Source of the DNA: Micromonospora_J zhanjiangensis
GTDB taxonomy: Bacteria; Actinomycetota; Actinomycetes; Mycobacteriales; Micromonosporaceae
Direction: 5' to 3'
Assembly: GCF_042650605.1 (NCBI RefSeq)
Contig: NZ_JBHSBN010000012.1
Location: 62,001-126,000, forward strand
DNA: 64,000 bases
The translations under genes and the position numbers were made by a program. The notes beneath the pieces were generated by a model. It saw only the letters and a list, made by a program, of their open reading frames with translations. It searched no databases and was not told where the DNA came from. Positions 18,132-26,924 of this stretch are shown here, piece after piece; the stretch's first letter is position 1; the number at the start of each line of letters is the position of its first letter.

Positions 18132-18871
18132 GGGTGTCCCATCAGGTTCCGGACCACCGTGCCGACCAGGTCGCCCGCCTCGGGCAGGATGAAGTGCTCG
18201 GCGTCGATCAGGTGGAACGCGAAGTCCCGCGTCGTCTCCGCCGACCAGGCCGCCATGTCGGCGGCGCGCACGAATCCGTCGCGCCGGCCACCGATGACGG
18301 TGATCGGCACGTCCAGCGGGGGCGCCGGCCGGTACCGCGCCCGCTCGACCACCCGGTAGTCGGCGCGGATGATCCTTTCGAGCATCGGCATCAGGTCGGG
18401 ATCGTCGAGCACGGTCTTGGGCATCCCGCCGAACTCGACCACCCGGCGCAGCAGCTCCTCCCGGCCCAACAGGTGCAGTTCACTGCGCGGACGCAGCCGC
18501 GGCGGCTCGGACGACGAGACGATCAGCATGGCGGGCTCGGCTCCGCCGTCCGCGCGCAGCCGCCGGGCCAGTTCGAAGGCGATGACACTGCCGGAACAGT
18601 GGCCCAGCAGGACGAAGGGACGGTCCAGCAGCGGCGCCAGGGCCGGTAGCAGCCCGTCGATCAGCGTGCCCAGGTCGTCGACGAGCGGTTCGGCGAGCCG
18701 GTTCTCCCGACCGGGGAACCGGACGGCACAGAGCTCGACCTCGGCCGGCAGCCGCTCGGCCCAGGAGTTGAACGCCGCCCCACCGGCGCCGATGTGCGGT
18801 ACGCAGATCAACCGGAGCCGGGGATCGGTGACCTTGCGCGGGCGGGTGAGCCACCGGGTGGGTGTGCTCAC
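18128..18871 (-). CDS. type II thioesterase
   Basis: A 247-residue alpha/beta hydrolase of the type II NRPS thioesterase group. The nucleophile elbow GHCSGS places Ser93, and the C-terminal AEHFIL supplies the catalytic His; IGGRRDGFV is the acidic-residue region. It should hydrolyse stalled or mis-primed thioesters, and may also release the final product, because the TE domain in the preceding gene lacks its serine. GTG at 18871 overlaps the stop of the T-TE* gene by 4 bp and its own stop overlaps the A-domain start by 4 bp. Confidence 0.92.
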   Translation of the reverse strand: MSTPTRWLTRPRKVTDPRLRLICVPHIGAGGAAFNSWAERLPAEVELCAVRFPGRENRLAEPLVDDLGTLIDGLLPALAPLLDRPFVLLGHCSGSVIAFELARRLRADGGAEPAMLIVSSSEPPRLRPRSELHLLGREELLRRVVEFGGMPKTVLDDPDLMPMLERIIRADYRVVERARYRPAPPLDVPITVIGGRRDGFVRAADMAAWSAETTRDFAFHLIDAEHFILPEAGDLVGTVVRNLMGHP

Positions 18872-19989
18872 GGGTTCAGCCGTTGGCGCAGGAGGGCGTC
18901 GAGCCGGGCGTCGGCGAGGACCGCGGCCGGCGACTCGACGCCGTACCCGGACAGGTGGATCCGGGCGTCGGGGATCGCCGCCCGCCAGGACTCGGCGACG
19001 GCGGTGGCGTCCGGCCCGTCGACGCAGAGAACCGCCGGACCGTCGTACCCGCCGGGCCGGTAGCCGGGTAGCTCGCCGGCGAACTCGGCCCAGGCCAGTT
19101 GCGCCCGGGCCACGTCGGCCGGGGACAGTTCCCGGTCGTACCAGCCGGCCGCGCGCATCCGGGCGAGCACCTCGGTGGCATCCTCCCGGCCGGAGAGCGC
19201 GAAGCGGCGCGCCAACGCCGTGCACCGCAGGTCGAGCAGGTCCCCGACGTCGGCCCGCGGTCCGGCGGCCGGTCCGACCGCGGGCGGCAGGATCATCGCC
19301 AGCGCGACCTGGTGGCCGCGCCGCCGCAGCGCCCGGGCCAGCTCGTACCCGAGCACCGCGCGGTGGCCGAAGCCGGCCAGCAGGTACGGGCCGTGCGGCA
19401 CGGCGGCCAGCAGCGCGTCGAGAAGGTGGCCGGCCAGCGCGGCCGGCCCGGAGTCCGGCGGGAGCGGACCGGTCACGCCCGGCGCCGTGAAGCCCGTCAC
19501 CGGCCGGTCGGGCGCCCAGCGTACGGCCGCCTCCCGCTCCCGTTCGGCATGGCTCTCCGAGTGCAGCAGGACCAACGGCGCGGCGCCGCCGCCCGACACG
19601 GTCGGGGTCGGGGTCGGACCACAGCGCACCTGCGCCCAGGACCGGGCCCGCCACCGGGAGACCGCGTCGGGGCCCGCGAGCAGGTCCGGGAACGCGGTAC
19701 GGCCCGGCGCCGGCGCCCGCTCGTTGCCCACGGTCAGGCTCTCCGCCAGCCGGGCCGGGGTCGGGTTGCGCAACGCCACCGAGCTGCGCACGCCGATGCC
19801 ACGCCGGCGCAGCTCGTCCACGGTGTCGATGATCGAGAGCGAGTCGCCGCCCAGGTCGAAGAAGTCGTCGTACGGGCCGACCTCGGTGTCCAGGACGCCC
19901 CGCCAGACCTCGCAGACCGTTTCTTCGATCGCCCGGCAGGTCAGCGGTGTCCCGCTCTGCCGGGTACCGGGTGCGTCGACCGCGGTCAT
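18868..19989 (-). CDS. carrier-thioesterase didomain with degenerate TE
   Basis: A 373-residue protein. The N-terminal carrier domain (about 20-95) has DDFFDLGGDSLSI with Ser50 intact for phosphopantetheinylation. The rest aligns with an NRPS thioesterase, but the nucleophile elbow (usually GWSFGG) reads G-F-G-H-R with Gly208 in the serine position, and the C-terminal catalytic histidine region (IHLSGYGVESP) has no residue clearly in place. The TE fold is therefore probably non-catalytic and may serve for docking. ATG 19989 is preceded by GGAGGTG at 4 bases. First gene of the leftward T-TE* / TEII / A operon, with operator copy 3 about 55 bp upstream. Confidence 0.85.
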   Translation of the reverse strand: MTAVDAPGTRQSGTPLTCRAIEETVCEVWRGVLDTEVGPYDDFFDLGGDSLSIIDTVDELRRRGIGVRSSVALRNPTPARLAESLTVGNERAPAPGRTAFPDLLAGPDAVSRWRARSWAQVRCGPTPTPTVSGGGAAPLVLLHSESHAEREREAAVRWAPDRPVTGFTAPGVTGPLPPDSGPAALAGHLLDALLAAVPHGPYLLAGFGHRAVLGYELARALRRRGHQVALAMILPPAVGPAAGPRADVGDLLDLRCTALARRFALSGREDATEVLARMRAAGWYDRELSPADVARAQLAWAEFAGELPGYRPGGYDGPAVLCVDGPDATAVAESWRAAIPDARIHLSGYGVESPAAVLADARLDALLRQRLNP

Positions 19990-20043
19990 CCCCACCTCCG
20001 CCCCTCGCGTGCCTGTCGATCCTCACCGGAGGTCGGTGGGGCG

Positions 20044-20101
20044 GACCAGGCAGTTCGCCGGCAAGTCCGCTGGGGGGAGTTGCCGTCGCCGTTGCCTGTC
20101 C
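20044..20101. promoter_or_regulatory. long inverted-repeat operator, copy 3
   Basis: The copy reads GACCAGGCA-N7-GGCAA, a 15-base spacer, TTGCC-N8-TGCCTGTCC. The left arm matches copy 1 exactly at both conserved blocks; the right arm differs only at its outer end. It lies between the T-TE* start (55 bp away) and the aminoacyl carrier-protein ligase start (42 bp away), so it could serve both directions. Confidence 0.75.
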
Positions 20102-20143
20102 ATGGCCGATCGGGCGTGCGTTACTGGGCATCCGGGAGGGACG

Positions 20144-21361
20144 ATGATCGAGACTGAGGTCGTTCTGCGTACGCCGGTGCCGCAGGCCCGCGTCGCGGAA
20201 CTCGAGCGACGGATGTTCTACGTGTCCGCGCGGATCGAGTCGTTCCGGCTCGTCGTGGACGACGGAACGGTCCGCGCGGTCCGGTTGTTCAGCACGGCGG
20301 CGCTGGACCGGGAGGCCCTGTCGGCGAAGCTCAACACCCTGGTCGAGAACGACCTGGGGAGCCAGCCGGAGCAGCCGACCAAGGTGGTCTGGCGGTCCGC
20401 CAACCGGCGCGCCACCCACCAGGTGTACGCGCCGCTGCTGGCCGCCGGCGTCGTCAGCGAGGCCGGCGAGGGGCAGATCGCGGTCGGGGAACCCCTGGTC
20501 TCGTTGCTGGCGGCCCTGGACCGGCGGCTGCGGGACCTCGTGGTGCGGGCGTTCGGGGCGACCGAGTACCGGTACCCGACGCTGATTCCCACCCGGGTGC
20601 TCGACACGGCCGGATACCCGGGCGCCTTTCCCCAGTACCTGATGTTCGTGACCCGGCTGCACGAGGACCTGGACGTGTACCGCGACTTCCAGCGCTCGTA
20701 CGACGCGACGGGCGCCCTGGACGGCGCGGCGCTGCGGCGATGCTCCAATGTGGACTACTGCCTGCCGCCGACGATGTGCTACCACACCTTCGCCCAGTAC
20801 CGTGGCCGGGTCCTGCCGGCCGACGGGGTGCACGTCGTGACCTCCCGCGGCAAGTCGTTCCGGTACGAGTCGCGGTACGCCACCACCCTGGAGCGACTCT
20901 GGGACTTCACCATCCGGGAGACCGTGTTCTTCGGCGGCCGCGGCGCGGTCCTGGACGCCCGGGAGCGGCTGATGGAGCTGATCTTCGCCCTCGTCGACGA
21001 GCTGGGACTGGACGGGCACTGCGAGGTCGCCAGCGACCCGTTCTTCATGGGTGCCGACCGCGCGGCCCGGGCCTGGTCCCAGCGACAGCTCGAACTCAAG
21101 TACGAACTGCGGCTGCGGTTGGGCCCGGACCGCGACGTGGCCGTCGGCTCGTTCAACTTCCACGGCGACTTCTTCGGCCGGGGCTTCGACATCACCCGGC
21201 CCGACGGGGTCCCGCTGGTCAGCGGCTGCGCCGGGTTCGGCCTGGAACGCCTGGTGTACGCGCTGCTCTGTCAGCACGGCCCCGATCCCGACAACTGGCC
21301 GGCGGCGGTCCGCGCGGCGCAGCGCGCCGAACTCGCCGACGAACAGTCCCCGGTGCGCTGA
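20144..21361 (+). CDS. amino acid:[carrier protein] ligase, class II seryl-tRNA-synthetase-like
   Basis: A 405-residue protein resembling the catalytic core of class II aminoacyl-tRNA synthetases without a tRNA-binding arm. This is the signature of the aminoacyl carrier-protein ligases, homologues of atypical SerRS that activate small amino acids and load a phosphopantetheine arm. The region FGATEYRYPTLIPT (motif 2-like start) and SGCAGFGLERLVYALL (motif 3 with its ATP arginine) are clear; CSNVDYCLPPTMCYHTF contains the cysteines expected for the metal site. ATG 20144 follows GGGAGGG. It opens the rightward operon with an MbtH protein, a synthetase, an ACP and ketosynthases. The ACP at 26644 or a T domain is a likely acceptor. 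Confidence 0.85.
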   Translation: MIETEVVLRTPVPQARVAELERRMFYVSARIESFRLVVDDGTVRAVRLFSTAALDREALSAKLNTLVENDLGSQPEQPTKVVWRSANRRATHQVYAPLLAAGVVSEAGEGQIAVGEPLVSLLAALDRRLRDLVVRAFGATEYRYPTLIPTRVLDTAGYPGAFPQYLMFVTRLHEDLDVYRDFQRSYDATGALDGAALRRCSNVDYCLPPTMCYHTFAQYRGRVLPADGVHVVTSRGKSFRYESRYATTLERLWDFTIRETVFFGGRGAVLDARERLMELIFALVDELGLDGHCEVASDPFFMGADRAARAWSQRQLELKYELRLRLGPDRDVAVGSFNFHGDFFGRGFDITRPDGVPLVSGCAGFGLERLVYALLCQHGPDPDNWPAAVRAAQRAELADEQSPVR

Positions 21362-21413
21362 TGGCCGCGCGCCCGACCCGTCCCCAGCGGCCTGCGGCGG
21401 AAGGAGAGATCTG

Positions 21414-21629
21414 GTGAGCGACGCCGTCGCGGACGACACCTACCAGGTCGTCGTCAACCACGAGGAGCAGTACTCGATCTGGCCCGCGCGTCGCGAGCCG
21501 CCCGAGGGCTGGCGGGGCGAGGGCACCGTCGGCACCAAGGCGGACTGTCTCGCCCACATCGCCGAGGTCTGGACCGACCTGCGTCCGTTGAGCGTCCGCG
21601 CGGCGAGCGCCCGCGCCGACGCGTCGTAG
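21414..21629 (+). CDS. MbtH-like NRPS chaperone
   Basis: A 71-residue MbtH family protein with the family motif NHEEQYSIWP near the N-terminus and the conserved W of GWRGEGTVGTKADCLAHI; the tail IAEVWTDLRPLS is also typical. Such proteins bind and activate A domains. The start is GTG 21414, with GGAGAG upstream. The synthetase that follows has a ruined A domain, so its true partner is likely to be the stand-alone A protein or the A-T-C-T synthetase. Confidence 0.95.
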   Translation: MSDAVADDTYQVVVNHEEQYSIWPARREPPEGWRGEGTVGTKADCLAHIAEVWTDLRPLSVRAASARADAS

Positions 21630-21660
21630 TCGCCGCCGGCCGGGTAGAGGAGAACCAACC

Positions 21661-24600
21661 GTGAACGTGGAACAGGCCGAGAGCCGTACCGGTGACGTCG
21701 ACCGGGCGCGGCGGGCCGAGCGGATCCGGCAGCGGCTGCTCGGCTCCACCCACCGTTCCGTGTCGATCGACCGGGTCGACCGGGACGGGCCGCTGCCGCT
21801 GTCGGCCGGGCAGCAGCAGATGTGGGTGCTGTACCAGCTCGATCCGGCCAGCCCCGCGTACCTCATGGCCTGGACGCTGCGGCTCGCGGGCGAGCTGGAC
21901 GTCGAGGCCCTGCGGTGGGCCTGGGAGCGGCTCGTGCACCGGCACGAGATCCTGCGGACCCGCTACGGCCAACCGGGGGACGAGCCGGTCGGGTACCTCG
22001 ACCCGCCGGTCCGCTTCGAGCTGCCGGTGGTCGACCTGTCCGGCGAGCCGGCGGCCGAGCGCCAGGAGCAGGCGCTCCGGATCACCGCCGCGCGGCGGCG
22101 GCAACCGTTCGACCTCGAGACCGAACATCCGCTGCGGGTGACGCTGATCCGGCTGGCGCCGGACCGGCACCTCATGGTCGTCGTCACGCACCACATCGCC
22201 TGCGACGGGGCGTCGTACCGGCGGATCGGCGCCGAGGTGAGCGCCGGGTACGCCGAGCGCGCCGCCGGCCGCCCCGCCGCGCTGCCGGAACCGCCGATCC
22301 AGTACGCCGACTACGCCGGCTGGGAACGCGGGCGGACGGCCGGTGACGCGCTGCGCGACCATCTGGCGTACTGGCGTCGTCACCTGGACGGCCTGGCGGA
22401 GCTGGCCCTGCCGACGGACCGGCCCCGGCCGCCCCGGCCGGACTGGCGCGGCGGGGCGGTCGAGGTCCCGCTCGGGCCGCAGCTGAGCGAGCGGATCCGG
22501 GCGCTGGCGAGCGCCCGGCAGGCCACCCCCTACCTGGTGCTGCTCGCCGCCTTCCAGACGATGCTCGCGCAACTGTCCGGCACCGAGGACGTGGCGGTGG
22601 GTACGCCGGTGGCGATGCACGCGCTGCCCGAACTCGACCAGCTCATCGGGTACACCGTCAACACGGTGGTGGTGCGCGCGCGCTGCCCGCGCGACGGCAC
22701 GTTCGGCGCCGTGCTGGCCGAGGTCCGGACGGTCGCCCTGGCCGCGCTCGACCATCGGGAGGTGCCGTTCCGGCTGCTCGTCGACGAGCTGCGGCCGGCC
22801 CGGGACGCCGGCGGCAACCCGCTGTTCCAGGTGGCGTTCGACCTGAACCCCACCGACGACGGCGTGTTCGACCTACCCGGGGTCGACGTAACGCCGGTCG
22901 GGGCGCCGGAACGGACGGTGGCCAAGTTCGACCTCACGGTCCACGTCGCGGAGGAGCCCACCGGGCAGTTGTCGGCGCACCTCGAATTCGCCCGGGCGCT
23001 GTTCGACGAGGAGACCGCCCAACGCCTCGCCACCCACTACGGCGTGCTGCTCGACGCGGTGGTCCGGGAACCGGACCTGCCGTTGGCGCAGCTGCCCACG
23101 CCGTACCTGCCGAACCGGACGCCCGGCGGGCCGGACGGCGACCGGGCAGCGACGGCACCGGCCGTCGCGCCGGCCGTCAGCGGTGGCGACGGACCGCCGC
23201 CCGCCGGGGAACTGCTGGGCACGCTCGACGAGGTGTGGCGGGACGTGCTGCGGGTCGACCACGTCGACCCGGACGACAACTTCTTCGACATCGGCGGCGA
23301 CTCGATCCGGGCGGTCGCCCTCGCCGGCCGGCTCAAGACGCGGGGCCTGGACGTGACCGCGGCGGACCTCTACGCCCACCAGACGGTCAGCGACCTGGCC
23401 CGGGCGGTCGCGGTCCGGCGCCGGGCGGAGGTGCCCACCGGGATCGCCCCGTTCGCCATGGTGGGCCGGGCGGACCGGGACGCGTTGCCGACGGACCTGG
23501 CGGACGCCTACCCGGTGGGTGCCGGCCAGCTCGGCATGATCGTCGAGATGCTGGCCCGGCCCGACCTGAACCTCTACCAGGACTCCACCTCCTTCCTGAT
23601 CCGTGGCGACGGCCCGTTCTCGGCCTCGGCCTTCCAGCAGGCGGTGCAGCTCGTCGTGGACCGGCACGAGGTGCTGCGCACCACGTTCGACCTGAGCAGC
23701 TACTCCATCCCCCTGCAGCTGGTGCGGCGCGAGGTCAGCTACCGGCCCGGGGTCACCCGGGGCGACGCCGTCGGCCCGGACGGCTGGGAGCCCCGGCTGC
23801 GCGCGTACTTCGACGAGCGACGGCGCAACCCGATGACGCTGACCGAGGCGCCGCTGGTGCGGTTCCACGCGCACACCGCGGCGAACACCGACGACTGGTG
23901 CTTCTCGGTCACCGAATGCCATCCGGTGCTGGAGGGCTGGAGCTTCCACAGCCTGATGATGGAGATCCTCACCGCCTACCGGGAACTGCGGGCCGGCCGG
24001 GTGCCGGTGTCCCCGGAACCGGTGCCGTTCCGGTACGCGGACTACATCGCCGCCGAGCTGGCCGCGCTGCGGTCGGAGTCCGACCGCGCCTACTGGCGGG
24101 AGGTCGTCGAGGGCCGGTCGCCGGGCCGGCTGCCGGCCGCCTGGCGGGACGACCCGGGCGCCGCGCGGGACCGCTACCAGCACAGCGTCGGGTTCGACGA
24201 CCTCCAGGAGGACCTGCGCCGGCTCGCGGCCGAGACCCGGACCTCGCTGAAGGCGGTGCTGCTGGCCGCGCACCTGACGGTGATGAGCGCGGTGACCGAG
24301 GCGACGGACTTCTGCACCGGCCTGGTGACCGACGCCCGACCGGAGATGGTCGGCGCGGAGCGGGTCCCCGGCTTCTACATCAACACGGTGCCCTTCGCGA
24401 TGCCCACCGGGGCTCGGACCTGGGGGGAGCTGGTCCGGCTCGTCTACCGGGGACTGACCGAGATGTGGCCGCACCGCAGGTTCCCCATGCCGATGGTGCA
24501 GCAGGAGTTCGCCCCCGGCACCCGCCTCGTCGAGGTGATGTTCAACTATCTCGATTTCCACCAGGTGGACAAGGACCTGGTGCACTGGGAGGCGACGGTC

Positions 24601-26586
24601 GACGAGTCGGAGAACGAGTTCGCCCTGCACGTGTTCACCCTCGCCGGCGAACGCTCCGGGGTGCTCCGGCTCAACACCACCAACCACGTGCTGACCCGGG
24701 ACGCGACGCGCCGGCTCGGCGACATGTACCGGGCCGTACTGGAGGACATGGCCCGCGGGTCGGCGGGCGATGCCACGGCGGCCCGCCTCGCACCCGACGA
24801 CGTGCGCCGGCTCGCCGCCGGCCGGGACGCCGCCGCGCCGGGCCCGGAGCCGGCCCCGGTCCCCGACGCGTTCGCCGGGTGGGTCAGCAGCCGGCCGGAC
24901 GCGGTCGCGGTCCGGTCCGGGCAGGTCCGGCTCAGCTACGCGCAGCTCGACGCGGCGGCGCGGGAGGTGGCGGACCGGCTGCGGCAGGCGGGCGTACGCC
25001 CGGGTGGGTTGGTCGCGGTGGCGGCGCGGCACGACGTGTCGCTGCCGGCGACGCTGCTCGGGGTCTGGCGCGCGGGCGCCGCCTGGCTGGCCCTCGACGG
25101 CGCGCTCTCGCCGGGGCAGCGGCGCGCGGCGGCCCGCGCCGGGGGAGCGGACGCCCTCATCGAGGCGGACACCGTGACGGAGCTGGGCCCGCCGGCCGAC
25201 GGGTCGGGGGCCGGCGGGCGGCCCGGCTCGGCCGCCTGCGTGCTGCCCGATGCGCGGACCGCGCCCGGCGGCGGAGCCGTGCTCTCACACCGCGCGCTGG
25301 CGTCCGCGTTGGCGGGGCTCCGGGCCGGGCTCGCCGACAGTGGCGCCCCGTCGACCGAGGAGTCGGTCTGGTTGTTCGCCAGCCCGTTCCCCTCCTGGCC
25401 GGCCCTGGTCGAACTGCTCCTGCCGATCGTCACGGGCGGACAGCTCGTCGTCGCCGCACCGGAGCCGGAGCGGGCCGCATCGGCCCGGTCCGCGGCGGCG
25501 GCCGTCGGTGGGCCGTCGGCACCGGTCACCCATTTGCACGCCCCGCCCGCGACCCGGTGGCAGGTCGAGGCCGGCACCGGGCGGGAGACCGCGGCGGGAC
25601 CGGGCGCCGGGTCGCCGACCGCCGTCCTGGTCGGTGGCGACCCCCTGCTCGCGGTGGCCCACCCGGCCGGCACCGACGCGGACCTCCGGCTGATCGAGGT
25701 GGGCGGCGCCGACACGTCGCCGGGATGGCTGACCCTCGCCGGCCGGCCGCTACCCGGTGTGCGGCCGTACGTCCTGGACCCGCACCTGCGCGCCGTGCCG
25801 ATCGGGGTGATCGGCGAGTTGTACGTGGGTGGGCCGGTGCTGCCCGACGGGTACCACGCCGATCCGGTCGGGACCGCCGAGCACCTCGTCCCCGACCCCG
25901 CCGGCCACGGTGGACAGCGGCTCCTGCGAACCGGTCGGCTCGCCCGGCTGCACGGGGACGGCCGGCTGGAACACCTCGGCCCCGTGCGGGCGCACACCAC
26001 CGCGGACACCGGTCTGGTCGACCTCGCCGAGATCCGTGCGGCACTGTGCGCCCAGCCGCAGGTACGCGAGGCGTACGTCCTGCTGCGGCCGACGGCGGCC
26101 GACGGGCGCACGCTGGTGGCGTACCTGCGGCCGGTCCCCGGCACGGCCGTCGACCCCGGCGAGCTGCGCCGGGTCCTGGCCGACCGGCTGCCCCGACGGC
26201 TGGTCCCGGACGTCCTGGTCCCGGTCGAGACGTGGCCGCTGACGCCCGAGGGCCGGGTCGACCCGGACGCGCTGCCCGACCCACCCGCCGCGGACGCCGC
26301 GGCCGGCCGTCGTACACCGTGGGACGCGGAGTTCGAGGCGCTGCTGCGGGCCGTGCTGCCGACCCTGCCCGCCGACGCCGAGCTGACCCCGGACGCCGAG
26401 CTGACCGTCCTGGGCCTGAATTCGCTCTCCACCGTGGAGCTGCTCATCTCGCTGGAACACGCCTACGACGTCAGCATCTCCGGCGGACGGCTGGTCCTGG
26501 ACATGTTCGAGACCCCGGCGACCCTCTGGGACGGGATCTCCCGCCTGCGGACCGCGCGACCGGACCCGACCGGTGCGATCCCATGA
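21661..26586 (+). CDS. non-ribosomal peptide synthetase, C-T-C-A(degenerate)-T
   Basis: A 1641-residue synthetase. C1 (about 40-500) has HHIACDG near 178. The first carrier has Ser548 (GGDSI). C2 (about 600-1060) has a variant C3 motif C753-H754-PVL-E758-G759: the catalytic second His remains but the first His is Cys and the Asp is Glu. The A region (about 1070-1545) is ruined: the glycine-rich A3 loop reads CVLPDARTAPGGGAVLSH, YRTGDL has become LRTGRL, and the A10 lysine is Arg1532. The terminal carrier keeps Ser1588 (LNSLS). Both carriers must therefore be charged by trans-acting enzymes such as the stand-alone A protein or the SerRS-like ligase. GTG 21661 follows GAGGAG. Confidence 0.92.
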   Translation: MNVEQAESRTGDVDRARRAERIRQRLLGSTHRSVSIDRVDRDGPLPLSAGQQQMWVLYQLDPASPAYLMAWTLRLAGELDVEALRWAWERLVHRHEILRTRYGQPGDEPVGYLDPPVRFELPVVDLSGEPAAERQEQALRITAARRRQPFDLETEHPLRVTLIRLAPDRHLMVVVTHHIACDGASYRRIGAEVSAGYAERAAGRPAALPEPPIQYADYAGWERGRTAGDALRDHLAYWRRHLDGLAELALPTDRPRPPRPDWRGGAVEVPLGPQLSERIRALASARQATPYLVLLAAFQTMLAQLSGTEDVAVGTPVAMHALPELDQLIGYTVNTVVVRARCPRDGTFGAVLAEVRTVALAALDHREVPFRLLVDELRPARDAGGNPLFQVAFDLNPTDDGVFDLPGVDVTPVGAPERTVAKFDLTVHVAEEPTGQLSAHLEFARALFDEETAQRLATHYGVLLDAVVREPDLPLAQLPTPYLPNRTPGGPDGDRAATAPAVAPAVSGGDGPPPAGELLGTLDEVWRDVLRVDHVDPDDNFFDIGGDSIRAVALAGRLKTRGLDVTAADLYAHQTVSDLARAVAVRRRAEVPTGIAPFAMVGRADRDALPTDLADAYPVGAGQLGMIVEMLARPDLNLYQDSTSFLIRGDGPFSASAFQQAVQLVVDRHEVLRTTFDLSSYSIPLQLVRREVSYRPGVTRGDAVGPDGWEPRLRAYFDERRRNPMTLTEAPLVRFHAHTAANTDDWCFSVTECHPVLEGWSFHSLMMEILTAYRELRAGRVPVSPEPVPFRYADYIAAELAALRSESDRAYWREVVEGRSPGRLPAAWRDDPGAARDRYQHSVGFDDLQEDLRRLAAETRTSLKAVLLAAHLTVMSAVTEATDFCTGLVTDARPEMVGAERVPGFYINTVPFAMPTGARTWGELVRLVYRGLTEMWPHRRFPMPMVQQEFAPGTRLVEVMFNYLDFHQVDKDLVHWEATVDESENEFALHVFTLAGERSGVLRLNTTNHVLTRDATRRLGDMYRAVLEDMARGSAGDATAARLAPDDVRRLAAGRDAAAPGPEPAPVPDAFAGWVSSRPDAVAVRSGQVRLSYAQLDAAAREVADRLRQAGVRPGGLVAVAARHDVSLPATLLGVWRAGAAWLALDGALSPGQRRAAARAGGADALIEADTVTELGPPADGSGAGGRPGSAACVLPDARTAPGGGAVLSHRALASALAGLRAGLADSGAPSTEESVWLFASPFPSWPALVELLLPIVTGGQLVVAAPEPERAASARSAAAAVGGPSAPVTHLHAPPATRWQVEAGTGRETAAGPGAGSPTAVLVGGDPLLAVAHPAGTDADLRLIEVGGADTSPGWLTLAGRPLPGVRPYVLDPHLRAVPIGVIGELYVGGPVLPDGYHADPVGTAEHLVPDPAGHGGQRLLRTGRLARLHGDGRLEHLGPVRAHTTADTGLVDLAEIRAALCAQPQVREAYVLLRPTAADGRTLVAYLRPVPGTAVDPGELRRVLADRLPRRLVPDVLVPVETWPLTPEGRVDPDALPDPPAADAAAGRRTPWDAEFEALLRAVLPTLPADAELTPDAELTVLGLNSLSTVELLISLEHAYDVSISGGRLVLDMFETPATLWDGISRLRTARPDPTGAIP

Positions 26587-26643
26587 CGCCGTACGCACCG
26601 ACCGGACCCGCACGACCGACTGACAGCCGACACGGAGGTGGCC

Positions 26644-26904
26644 ATGTCCATCGCAGACATTGACACGTCGTTGCGCGACGGCATCCGGGATGCCGTCGCC
26701 GACATCCTGGAGATCGAACCCGACGAGATCACCTGGACCAGCAGCTTCGAACAGGACCACTACGCCGACTCGTTGCAGCGCATCGAGATCCTCGCCGCTC
26801 TGGAGCGCCGGCTCGGCATCACGATCGACCAGTCCCTGCTGCCCAGGATGACCGACCTGTCCAGCACCTACGCCGTGGTCGCCGAGACCCTGGCGAACCG
26901 GTAG
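26644..26904 (+). CDS. small acyl carrier protein
   Basis: An 86-residue stand-alone carrier protein with the phosphopantetheine attachment serine in ADSLQRIEI (Ser43) and the acidic helices usual for type II ACPs. The ATG at 26644 is preceded by GGAGGTG; the GTG at 26638 is within that site and is less likely. It sits between the synthetase and the ketosynthase gene, so it may hold the amino acid loaded by the SerRS-like ligase or the extender or acceptor unit of the ketosynthase. Confidence 0.88.
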   Translation: MSIADIDTSLRDGIRDAVADILEIEPDEITWTSSFEQDHYADSLQRIEILAALERRLGITIDQSLLPRMTDLSSTYAVVAETLANR

Positions 26905-26924
26905 CGGGACGGAGGGAGCTGGCC

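Noticed and set aside
19175..20143. N-terminal extension of the SerRS-like ligase frame
   Set aside because: It is antisense to the T-TE* gene and Arg/Ser-rich; ATG 20144 has a strong GGGAGGG site and gives the expected protein length.
18872..21439. Extension of the type II thioesterase frame to 21439
   Set aside because: The extension lies over the T-TE* gene in another frame and antisense to the SerRS-like ligase. The real start is GTG 18871, coupled to the T-TE* stop.
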